This document shows, one piece after another, positions 8,771 through 15,088 of a stretch of DNA of 29,211 nucleotides. The position numbers and the translations under genes were made by a program. Source of the DNA: Cyanobacteria bacterium UBA11153 (GTDB lineage: Bacteria > Cyanobacteriota > Cyanobacteriia > Cyanobacteriales > Coleofasciculaceae). The notes below the pieces were generated by a model. It was not told the origin of the DNA and did not search any database. It was given only the letters and a program-made list of their open reading frames with translations. Every line of letters begins with the position of its first letter. Position 1 is the first letter of the stretch. The stretch is taken from contig DOIX01000244.1 of assembly GCA_003511885.1 (NCBI GenBank), positions 2,055-31,265 on the forward strand. The letters are read 5' to 3'.

Positions 8771-8821
8771 CCAGTGGTTTTAACCACTGTCTAACAGCTA
8801 AAGTCAGTTAAAACTGACTGT
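8771..8821. repeat. Tandem pair of short palindromes
   Basis: Two adjacent inverted repeats: CAGTGGTT (8772-8779) with AACCACTG (8782-8789), and AGTCAGTT (8802-8809) with AACTGACT (8812-8819). Each has an 8-bp arm and a 2-nt loop, joined by CTAACAGCTAA-like spacer. This two-hairpin layout is typical of dispersed cyanobacterial intergenic repeats. Confidence 0.6.
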
Positions 8822-8837
8822 GGAGGCAGGTTTCCAA

Positions 8838-8968
8838 ATTAACCCCTCCCCCAGCCCCTCCCCTGCAAGGGGAGGGGGGCAAGATTTCCGGCTCCCCCTT
8901 CCCTACTTCCGGCTCCCCCTTCCCTACTTCCGGCTCCCCCTTCCCTTGCAGGGAAGGGGGCTGGGGGG
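8838..8968. repeat. C/G-rich palindromes with 21-bp tandem repeat
   Basis: A first C/G hairpin (about 8852-8878, CCCCTCCCC against GGGGAGGGG) is followed by nearly three copies of a 21-bp unit beginning TTCCGGCTCCCCC at 8886, 8907 and 8928. The last copy folds with the following AGGGAAGGGGG into an 11-bp-arm hairpin (8936-8946 with 8950-8960). It abuts the stop codon of the next minus-strand gene and could act as its terminator, though its composition is typical of mobile intergenic repeats. Confidence 0.6.
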
Positions 8969-9184
8969 TTAGGTTTCTCCTCTTCTGCCAACTTCGTCAT
9001 CAGAGATGATATAGCGGTAGGAGGTGGAACCTCGAATAATCACCCGAATTTTGTCATTACTGGCTCTTTCGGTATCAATTTCTAAATGTCCGAAGCCTGT
9101 TTCTCTCCAAGCATCAACCATGATGTCCTCAAAGCGTTTGAAGAATTCGTCGATATTGGGAGTGGGAGAGTTGGGGGGTGACAT
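8969..9184 (-). CDS. Hypothetical protein, 71 aa
   Basis: The frame is open back to a GTG at 9316 (115 aa). The ATG at 9184 is preferred because TTGAGG lies about 8 nt upstream and because the extra N-terminal residues are low-complexity and overlap a palindromic, HIP1-containing stretch (9240-9260). The 71-aa product has a short Ser/Pro-rich start, then IDEFFKRFEDIMVDAWRETG (likely helix), then a beta-rich part with HLEIDTERASNDKIRVII and STSYRYIISDDE. It looks like a compact alpha/beta cytoplasmic protein; I do not recognise the family. It is separated from the HNH operon by about 250 nt. Confidence 0.55.
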   Translation of the reverse strand: MSPPNSPTPNIDEFFKRFEDIMVDAWRETGFGHLEIDTERASNDKIRVIIRGSTSYRYIISDDEVGRRGET

Positions 9185-9435
9185 GGGCGAATCCTCAAGG
9201 GATTTGGTAGTCTGGTGAGAGTTGTGGCGATTTGCTTGCAGCAGCGCTTCGCGATCGCGGATGGGGTGGGATGAAACCGCGACAGGGGAGTTGGGGTTAT
9301 CCTGTAGTTGTCTCACTTGACTTAAGCTAAATATACTTTTGTATACTTAATATAAATAATCTCACATGGGGTGTCAAGGGGTAGTGGAAAATTTATTTGG
9401 CTGACAGCGGGGGAGTTGGGGAGATGGAGAATCGA

Positions 9436-9843
9436 TTATGGATACCGTCTTTGCTCTATCAAAAGCCGACGTACACGAATGCGCTTGGGAGCGTTGAATT
9501 TGAGGAGTCTAGCTGTTGCCTCACCAATGTCGGTGATACCTTCAATCCGAGCATCACGCAACGCAAAATGTTCTGCCCAGATATGACGACGTGGGTTAAA
9601 TAAAGGGATAATTTCACCGCTTTCTGGGTCTAATGTAGCGAAGTCAGCTCCTTTATAACGGTTACAGGGTAAACAGGAGAGTGCAAAATTGTCAGGATGG
9701 GTTTGTCCTCCATCTTTGAGGGCAATGATATGATCGACTTCATGGGAGTAAATGGAAACCTCTTGAGGCATGAGACAATATTCGCAGCGTGCAGCAGCTC
9801 TTTCAGTAACAAGCCTCCGAAGTTCGGTAGGAATTATACTCAT
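9436..9843 (-). CDS. HNH endonuclease, third gene of a small operon
   Basis: A 135-aa protein with the HNH/zinc-finger core: CxxC at residues 20-23, HEVDHII at 34-40, Asn52, and CLPCN at 57-61 followed by K64. Metal-binding and catalytic positions appear intact. The fold cleaves DNA in restriction, homing and phage enzymes. The C-terminal half (PLFNPRRHIWAEHF, then a G-I-T-x-I-G-E-A-T stretch and RIRVRRL) matches a small stand-alone HNH family common in cyanobacteria and other bacteria. ATG at 9843, 17 nt after the upstream gene's stop, no obvious Shine-Dalgarno, so translational coupling is possible. Whether it is a toxin, a defence nuclease or a mobile-element relic is not known. Confidence 0.85.
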   Translation of the reverse strand: MSIIPTELRRLVTERAAARCEYCLMPQEVSIYSHEVDHIIALKDGGQTHPDNFALSCLPCNRYKGADFATLDPESGEIIPLFNPRRHIWAEHFALRDARIEGITDIGEATARLLKFNAPKRIRVRRLLIEQRRYP

Positions 9844-9860
9844 TGTTAGGGGATTGCTTG

Positions 9861-10241
9861 TTAGTTAATTGCTTGATATGCTCGTGCTTTGAGGAGCATC
9901 ATCAGATAGTCCAGTTGCTCATAGAGATCCAATTCTTCTTCTTCCGTTGGTGTGAGTACTCCAGAGCGATTTTTCTCTAACAATGCCTGTAAGCTATCCT
10001 GTACGCAATCGGAAACTTTGAAAGATACTATTTCTATCGGGGTAGGACTGGTAATTAAAAAGTCCAACACTTCCTGATATACAGTGGGGATATCAGCGAG
10101 TGGAGGGTGTATGTCAGGATTGGTGGATGAGAGGAGATTAGTTGACTCCAGCAATCGCCACAAAAGTTGTGGGAGTTGGGGCTTGAGTGGCTGAAGACGC
10201 TCAAGCAGTTCATCTGGGATGTCAATTGTGAGTTGCGCCAT
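9861..10241 (-). CDS. Antitoxin-like small protein paired with HNH nuclease (second paralogue)
   Basis: The ATG at 10241 (126 aa) is preferred over the ATG at 10298, because the longer form overlaps the upstream gene and adds a non-conserved tail. The N-terminus AQLTIDIPDELLERLQPL reads like a ribbon-helix-helix or 'IPDEL' antitoxin opening. The middle contains TPTVYQEVLDFLITSPTPIEI. The C-terminus LLEKNRSGVLTPTEEEEL then LMMLLKARAYQ is helical and acidic, and clearly paralogous to the end of the preceding gene. It lies 23 nt after that gene and 17 nt before the HNH gene. I infer a partner, inhibitor or targeting subunit for the nuclease; this is not demonstrated. Confidence 0.7.
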   Translation of the reverse strand: MAQLTIDIPDELLERLQPLKPQLPQLLWRLLESTNLLSSTNPDIHPPLADIPTVYQEVLDFLITSPTPIEIVSFKVSDCVQDSLQALLEKNRSGVLTPTEEEELDLYEQLDYLMMLLKARAYQAIN

Positions 10242-10264
10242 AGTAGTTGTTCTTACTTGGTAAG

Positions 10265-10672
10265 TTATTCTAAGGTGGGGATGGGATAACCGCGCCATTT
10301 TAAAACAGCCCAGGCATAAGCTTTTTGCAGCATCAGTCTATCGCCTGCTATCCGCATCAGTTTTAATTCTTCTCTTTCGGAGGCTGTAATTATGCCAGTT
10401 TGATTTTTATCTAATAAATCTAAATGATGTTTTTGTTCTGGTAAAGGTATCTTACTATGAGCAATTTTCAGCAATTCTTCAATGGGCAAAGTCTGCATTT
10501 TTAGTAAGATGGGCTGGATTTCTGGTGGTGCGTTACTCACAGAAGGTGGGATGTTAATCGCAATTCTTTCGGCTGCGATAGCTTCTGGGGAACTATTGGT
10601 TAATTGGGCGATTTCAATTAATTGTTGATATACGGCTTCTGGTAGTTGTACTGTCAGTGGGTGCGTAGCCAT
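10265..10672 (-). CDS. Antitoxin-like small protein, first gene of HNH operon
   Basis: A 135-aa protein. The ATG at 10672 has GAGG 6 nt upstream. Residues 5-32 (HPLTVQLPEAVYQQLIEIAQ onward, then SSPEAI) fit a ribbon-helix-helix DNA-binding opening. The C-terminal third LLDKNQTGIITASEREEL followed by LMLQKAYAWAVLKWRG aligns by eye with the LLEKNRSGVLTPTEEEEL and KARAYQ end of the next gene, so the two are diverged paralogues. It is first in a tight operon of two RHH-like proteins and an HNH nuclease. Its promoter region, shared with a divergent STAND gene, contains repeated TATACTT boxes, which would suit autoregulation; that is inference. Confidence 0.65.
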   Translation of the reverse strand: MATHPLTVQLPEAVYQQLIEIAQLTNSSPEAIAAERIAINIPPSVSNAPPEIQPILLKMQTLPIEELLKIAHSKIPLPEQKHHLDLLDKNQTGIITASEREELKLMRIAGDRLMLQKAYAWAVLKWRGYPIPTLE

Positions 10673-10695
10673 CGTTTACCTCGGCTGATAGCTTC

Positions 10696-10761
10696 AAGTA
10701 TAGTAAGTATAACACAGCCTGGGTTTTTAATCTGCCCGATCGCGTCTCACAGGTTATACTT
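10696..10761. promoter_or_regulatory. Divergent promoter/operator region with AAGTATA boxes
   Basis: Between the divergent RHH-like gene (start 10672) and STAND gene (start 10800), AAGTATA occurs twice in tandem (10696-10702, 10705-10711). The 9-mer AAGTATAAC (10705-10713) is repeated inverted as GTTATACTT (10753-10761). TATACT therefore appears on both strands as a plausible -10 element for each gene. The symmetry could also serve an autoregulating RHH protein. No clear -35 elements are visible. Confidence 0.35.
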
Positions 10762-10799
10762 AAAGATATATCCTGAGTGAGTTAGAATCAATTATCTTG

Positions 10800-12101
10800 A
10801 TGTCCCCAATTTCCCAAGAATCCCTGAAAGCCTTAGCGAATCGGCGTGGTGTCTCTGAGGTAGAATTTGAGACGGTGTGGCTAGCCTTAGAGGGTGAGTC
10901 AACGGATGCCGTCGCGAAACGTCTCGGTGTCTCCGCGATTGCGGTGCGGAAACGACTCGGTGAGGTTTATCGGAAATTTGAGATTGGTGGTAGTGGTCCG
11001 GGGAAGTTGGCTGAATTAAAACGAATTCTCACATCATTATCGCAAGTGAGAGAGGTAATTGCTACTCCTCGTCAAGATTGGGGTGAAGCGCCGGATGTTT
11101 CTGTTTTCTATGGTCGCACGGAGGAACTTAATACACTCAAACAGTGGATTGTCAAAGATAGGTGTCGCTTGGTGGGTTTATTGGGGATGGGGGGAATTGG
11201 CAAAACTACGCTAGTAGCCAAGTTAGCCAGGGAAATTGAGGATAAGTTTGACTATATCATTTGGCGATCGCTAGGCAATACCCTCTCTTTACCCCATCTT
11301 TTAGCTGATTTAATTAAATTTGTCTCCAACCAATCGGAAACTGATGTATCAGAAGATATAGATCGTGGAATATCCAACTTAATCTACTATTTAGATAAAT
11401 ATCGCTGTCTGATCGTCCTCGATGATGTCGAAACAATTTTACCACTCGTAGTAGGCGCTTCAGCGCCAATAGAAAATGAAGGATACCGCCAACTCCTAAA
11501 ACGAGTAGGACAAACACAACATCAAAGTTCATTTTTACTTATTTCTCAAGAAACACTACCCGAAATTCCCTTACCCACAAACTCAACCACCTTTGTTCGT
11601 TCATATCAACTAAAAGGCTTAAAGCCAGAAGAGTCCCAAGAAATTTTCCAGGAGAAAAAATTAACAGGAAAATCAGAATGGGAAGACTTGAGCCGATTTG
11701 CCAAAGGAAATCCCTTAGCCTTAAAAATTATTGCTGCGTACATTCAAGATGTATTCAATGGCAACGTTGCCGAATTTGCCAAACATCAAACTTGGGTATT
11801 TGGCGATTTGAGAGATATTCTCGATCAACAATTTCAACGCTTGTCAAAGCTAGAACAACAAATCCTCCAAAGTTTAGCCAGCCAAGAAAATTCCCTTTCC
11901 TTAGATAATCTTAAGCAAACCTTAGCAGGATCTCCAGCTACTTCAGAAATTATCGAATCACTAGCTGCATTGAAGCGACGCGACTGGATTGAAACCGTCA
12001 GCAATAAAGACAAAAATTCTCCAGAAACTCTTTATCTCATTCCTGATATGGTAAAGAAGTATGTCACAAAATATCAATCTAAACAAACAGATCGAGTTTA
12101 A
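10800..12101 (+). CDS. STAND NTPase (NB-ARC type) with N-terminal helix-turn-helix-like domain
   Basis: A 433-aa protein from the ATG at 10800 (an in-frame TTG at 10797 is less likely). Residues 1-80 resemble the vWA-MoxR-associated N-terminal domain of cyanobacterial STAND proteins, with a helix-turn-helix-like part (DAVAKRLGVSAIAVRKRLGE). Walker A GMGGIGKTT is at 129-137, Walker B CLIVLDD at 203-209, and GNPLALK near 303, followed by a winged-helix-like region. The usual C-terminal sensor repeats (WD40/TPR) are absent; the next gene, 21 nt downstream, supplies TPRs. Residues 216-223 are encoded by a dispersed palindromic repeat. STAND proteins act as ATP-dependent switches in signalling, death or defence; the trigger here is unknown. 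Confidence 0.85.
   Translation: MSPISQESLKALANRRGVSEVEFETVWLALEGESTDAVAKRLGVSAIAVRKRLGEVYRKFEIGGSGPGKLAELKRILTSLSQVREVIATPRQDWGEAPDVSVFYGRTEELNTLKQWIVKDRCRLVGLLGMGGIGKTTLVAKLAREIEDKFDYIIWRSLGNTLSLPHLLADLIKFVSNQSETDVSEDIDRGISNLIYYLDKYRCLIVLDDVETILPLVVGASAPIENEGYRQLLKRVGQTQHQSSFLLISQETLPEIPLPTNSTTFVRSYQLKGLKPEESQEIFQEKKLTGKSEWEDLSRFAKGNPLALKIIAAYIQDVFNGNVAEFAKHQTWVFGDLRDILDQQFQRLSKLEQQILQSLASQENSLSLDNLKQTLAGSPATSEIIESLAALKRRDWIETVSNKDKNSPETLYLIPDMVKKYVTKYQSKQTDRV
11447..11467 (+). repeat. Palindromic repeat inside the STAND gene
   Basis: GTAGTAGGCGCTTCAGCGCC (11448-11467), preceded by C, lies in frame just after Walker B and encodes VVGASAP. The same element occurs in intergenic DNA at 25000-25020 (reverse complement) and 27181-27200. 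The copies differ by paired changes in the hairpin: GGCGC/GCGCC here, GGCAC/GTGCC there. Confidence 0.7.
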
Positions 12102-12122
12102 ATCAGATAGGATATTACCCAT

Positions 12123-13826
12123 GTGATTTACTGTATCAACCCCGACTGCAAAAATCGTCAAAATCCCGACGATTTAGCCAAATGCCAAACCTGCGGAACC
12201 GAACTACTCATCAAGGGGAAATATCGGCTCATTAAACCATTACGTCAATTAAACCCGCGCCACTATACTGACGTTTTTGAAGTAGATGATGCGGGAACCA
12301 GAAAAGTATTAAAAGTCCTAAAAGATAAGACTCCTCGCTTGATCGAAATGTTCGAGAGAGAAGCTTTTACCTTGCAGATTTTAAATCATCCGGGAATTCC
12401 TAAAGTAAATAGCGACGGTTATTTTAGCTTTATTCCCAAAAACAGCAGCCAAGAATTACACTGCTTAGTGATGGAGAAAATAGAGGGAGATAATTTAGAA
12501 GCATGGTTAAGCAAAAATAAGCCCATCTCTCAACAGCAAGCTATGAATTGGTTGAAACAGTTGATCGGAATCTTGGATTTACTCCACCAGCGTCGTTTTT
12601 TTCATCGAGATATTAAACCATCAAATATTATCTTAAAACCCAATGGACAACTAGTATTAATTGATTTTGGTAGCGTTAGAGAAATTACATCAACTTACCA
12701 GGGGAAAGTTGCAGGAGAAATGGTAACAACAATTTTTTCAGGAGGATACACGCCACCCGAACAACTGGATGGGAAAGCTAGTCCGGAATCTGATTTCTTT
12801 GCTCTTGGGCGTACTTTTGTTCATTTAATGACGGGGAAATCTCCCGTGGATTTGCCAAAGCATCCTCAAACTGGTAAGTTAATCTGGCGAGACAAAGCAC
12901 CACAAATTTCTCAACCTTTGGCTGATTTTATCGATCAGATGATGGCGTTTCAGCCAGGGAATAGACCTAGAAATGCTGGGGATATTTTACCTTATTTAAC
13001 CAAGCGAGGTTTGTTAATAAAAATTGCCTTGCGACTCGTCAATTCTCCCAAATTTAAACTAATGGTAGCAGGATTGATAACCCTGGTAATCGCCGGAATT
13101 TGGCTGTATATTCCAGTCAATGCAAGATCTAACCACCTTGAGGGAAGAGAATATCTTAATAGGGGACAAATCGATCTAGCTAGGGAAAAGTTAGAAAACG
13201 CGATCGCACTCGACCCCAATAATGCCGTAATCCATAGCGATTTAGGCTGGGCTTGTCAAGAACAAAAGGAATATGACTGCGCCCTCAAACAATACCAACT
13301 TGCCCTCAAAAAAACAAGCAACCTTGAAACAAGAGCAACAATTCACTATAATATCGGTGGTCTTTATGAAGCATTTGGCGATGGGAATAAAGCTATTGAA
13401 AAATATAAGCTAGCTATGGTAGATAAAGGAGAAATTGGAGCAACTGCTACTAATGATTACGCCCGTTTGCAAATCAAGGAAAAGCGGAATTATGCCCTGG
13501 CGATTAACCTAATCTTGAATACTTTAGAGCAAACTTCCTTAGATTGGCATCAAATAGCCAATCTTAGATCGAGTTTATATAAAAATCTTGGTTGGGCATA
13601 CTTACAACAAGGTGACTACTCGTCGGCTGAAAAAGCCCTCCGAGAAGCGATTCGTTTGGACAAAGAAAAAAGAGCTGCTGCTTACTGTTTAGTTGCAAAA
13701 ACACTACAAGATAGCAATCCCCAAGCCGCCTTACCCTTCTGGCAAAAGTGCCGAGAATATGACTCAAAAAACTTACCAGAAGTAGAAAATTGGCAACTTG
13801 ATGCAGACAGATATTTAAAGGATTGA
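12123..13826 (+). CDS. Zinc-ribbon Ser/Thr protein kinase with TM segment and TPR domain
   Basis: A 567-aa protein starting at GTG 12123 (the overlapping ATG at 12121 stops at once), 21 nt after the STAND gene. Cys4, Cys9, Cys21 and Cys24 form an N-terminal zinc-ribbon-like motif as in SpkB-type cyanobacterial kinases. The kinase domain spans about 32-300: VLKVLK (ATP-site Lys), HRDIKPSN from 161, DFG at 181-183, GYTPPEQ activation segment. The glycine-rich loop is degenerate (PLRQLNPRHYTDVFEVD). A TM helix at about 313-333 is followed by TPRs (about 340-560), probably outside the cytoplasm. A membrane Hanks-type kinase sensing or scaffolding envelope proteins is inferred. The next gene's start is 11 nt past the stop. 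Confidence 0.9.
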   Translation: MIYCINPDCKNRQNPDDLAKCQTCGTELLIKGKYRLIKPLRQLNPRHYTDVFEVDDAGTRKVLKVLKDKTPRLIEMFEREAFTLQILNHPGIPKVNSDGYFSFIPKNSSQELHCLVMEKIEGDNLEAWLSKNKPISQQQAMNWLKQLIGILDLLHQRRFFHRDIKPSNIILKPNGQLVLIDFGSVREITSTYQGKVAGEMVTTIFSGGYTPPEQLDGKASPESDFFALGRTFVHLMTGKSPVDLPKHPQTGKLIWRDKAPQISQPLADFIDQMMAFQPGNRPRNAGDILPYLTKRGLLIKIALRLVNSPKFKLMVAGLITLVIAGIWLYIPVNARSNHLEGREYLNRGQIDLAREKLENAIALDPNNAVIHSDLGWACQEQKEYDCALKQYQLALKKTSNLETRATIHYNIGGLYEAFGDGNKAIEKYKLAMVDKGEIGATATNDYARLQIKEKRNYALAINLILNTLEQTSLDWHQIANLRSSLYKNLGWAYLQQGDYSSAEKALREAIRLDKEKRAAAYCLVAKTLQDSNPQAALPFWQKCREYDSKNLPEVENWQLDADRYLKD

Positions 13827-13837
13827 GGAGAAACACT

Positions 13838-14866
13838 ATGAATTATAAAACCTTGATTTTACCAGTATTAACACTACCGCTAGCTGGAATTCACTTAATT
13901 GCCATAACTCCACTTCCAGTCACCGCTGAATTACTCAAAGATACCAGCAGCAATTTACTTCTAGCGCAGAATCCATGTCCCGAAAATCCTAATTTGCCTT
14001 GTCGCCGTAGAGGAGGTCGCAATCCTGCTGCTAATATTACTATTATTAGCCCCACCAGAGGCTCTTTACTAAATAATAAACCAACTATATCATGGTTTCC
14101 TATTTCAGGTGCAACTAGTTACAGCGTGCGAATCGAGTATTCAGAAAAAATCCTTTGGGAAAAAATAGTAGAAAACCAAACGGAAATCCTCTATCCAAGC
14201 GACAAAGCCCCATTAGAATTAGACAACGATTATGAAGTGATAGTGGAGACTATTATCAATGATAAGATAAAGTCAGGGCGTGTAATATTTAGGCTACCCA
14301 ATCAAGCCCAGCAACAAAGTATCCAAACTGCTACCCAAAATATTGCTAATTCCCAGCTAACCCCTGATGACAAAGCCATCCAAATAGCTGAAATTTACAA
14401 AAAAAATGATTTCCTTACCGCAGCTATTCAAACCCTAAATAGTGCCATAAAAAATGAGAGTGAAAATATAACAGTTTATCAAATGCTGGGAGATCTATAT
14501 ATCCAGGCAAACTTACCAAAATTAGCCGAAACTCCTTATCAGAAAGCCCTCAATCTGGCAGGAAATCTCAACGATAGGAATAGTCAAGCAGAAATCCAAT
14601 TGAAACTAGGTAAGGTGTATGATACTTTAGACAAGAGCGAAGAAGTAATCGCTAGCCTCACATCGGCACGCGCTAGTTATCAAAGCTTAAATAAGCTGGA
14701 ATTTGCTGCGCGAGTGGCGCAATATTTAGGAGAATTCTACGAAGAAATTCCCAACCGAGATTTAGCAATTCAATGGTATGAAACAGCCAAGACTGAATAT
14801 GAATCTCTGGGAGAAATAGAACGTGCTAATATTATGGAGAAAAAATTGCAAAATTTAAACCAATAG
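13838..14866 (+). CDS. Exported Fn3-like/TPR protein
   Basis: The ATG at 13838 follows GAGGAG by 7 nt, so it is preferred to the TTG at 13823. The 342-aa product has a signal peptide (MNYKTLILPVLTLPLAGIHL onward, Ala-rich end near 30). A short Cys/Arg-rich stretch (CPENPNLPCRRRGG) follows, then an Ig/Fn3-like domain at about 65-155 (ISPTRGSL, TISWFPISGATSYSVRIE, LELDNDYEVIVE). The C-terminal half is TPR-like (YQMLGDLYIQANLPKLAETP and similar). It is probably periplasmic or outer-surface and may bind the extracytoplasmic TPR part of the kinase encoded just upstream. Related secreted proteins often neighbour CHAT and haemagglutinin-like genes in cyanobacteria. Confidence 0.75.
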   Translation: MNYKTLILPVLTLPLAGIHLIAITPLPVTAELLKDTSSNLLLAQNPCPENPNLPCRRRGGRNPAANITIISPTRGSLLNNKPTISWFPISGATSYSVRIEYSEKILWEKIVENQTEILYPSDKAPLELDNDYEVIVETIINDKIKSGRVIFRLPNQAQQQSIQTATQNIANSQLTPDDKAIQIAEIYKKNDFLTAAIQTLNSAIKNESENITVYQMLGDLYIQANLPKLAETPYQKALNLAGNLNDRNSQAEIQLKLGKVYDTLDKSEEVIASLTSARASYQSLNKLEFAARVAQYLGEFYEEIPNRDLAIQWYETAKTEYESLGEIERANIMEKKLQNLNQ

Positions 14867-14890
14867 ACTCCTTTGTGGGAGTTAGTTTAG

Positions 14891-14930
14891 ATCCCCCCTA
14901 ATCCCCTTAAAAAGGGGGGAATTTTGTAAA
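14891..14930. terminator. C/G-rich hairpin between convergent genes
   Basis: TCCCCTT (14902-14908) pairs with AAGGGG (14912-14917, further G after) over a 3-A loop, followed by AATTTTGT on the plus strand. It lies 35 nt past the TAG of the exported TPR gene. The whole TCCCCCCTAATCCCC/GGGGGGAATT block is also a common dispersed cyanobacterial repeat, so terminator function is probable but not certain. Confidence 0.45.
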
Positions 14931-14948
14931 AAGAGAGGGATTTGGTAG

Positions 14949-15013
14949 GGGTGAAGCATTCGGAGGATAATTTTTGTCATAATCCCAGGGTTTAATATCC
15001 GAATGCTTCACCC
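14949..15013. repeat. 16-bp perfect inverted repeat in convergent intergenic region
   Basis: GGGTGAAGCATTCGGA (14949-14964) and TCCGAATGCTTCACCC (14998-15013) are perfect 16-bp arms around a 33-nt AT-rich centre. It lies between the 3' ends of the TPR and CHAT genes, could act as a bidirectional terminator, and has the look of a small palindromic mobile element. Confidence 0.7.
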
Positions 15014-15088
15014 TATCTTAAGGATAAGTATCACTTAGCTGAATTTATTGGTATCCTAACCGCCTGGTTTATTACTATATAATAAAGA

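Noticed and set aside
8480..8794. 104-aa plus-strand frame
   Set aside because: Low-complexity, ends in a palindromic repeat, and overlaps the better minus-strand 49-aa membrane protein.
9185..9316. N-terminal extension of the 71-aa gene to GTG 9316
   Set aside because: Overlaps repeat-like, HIP1-containing DNA and lacks a ribosome-binding site; the internal ATG has one.
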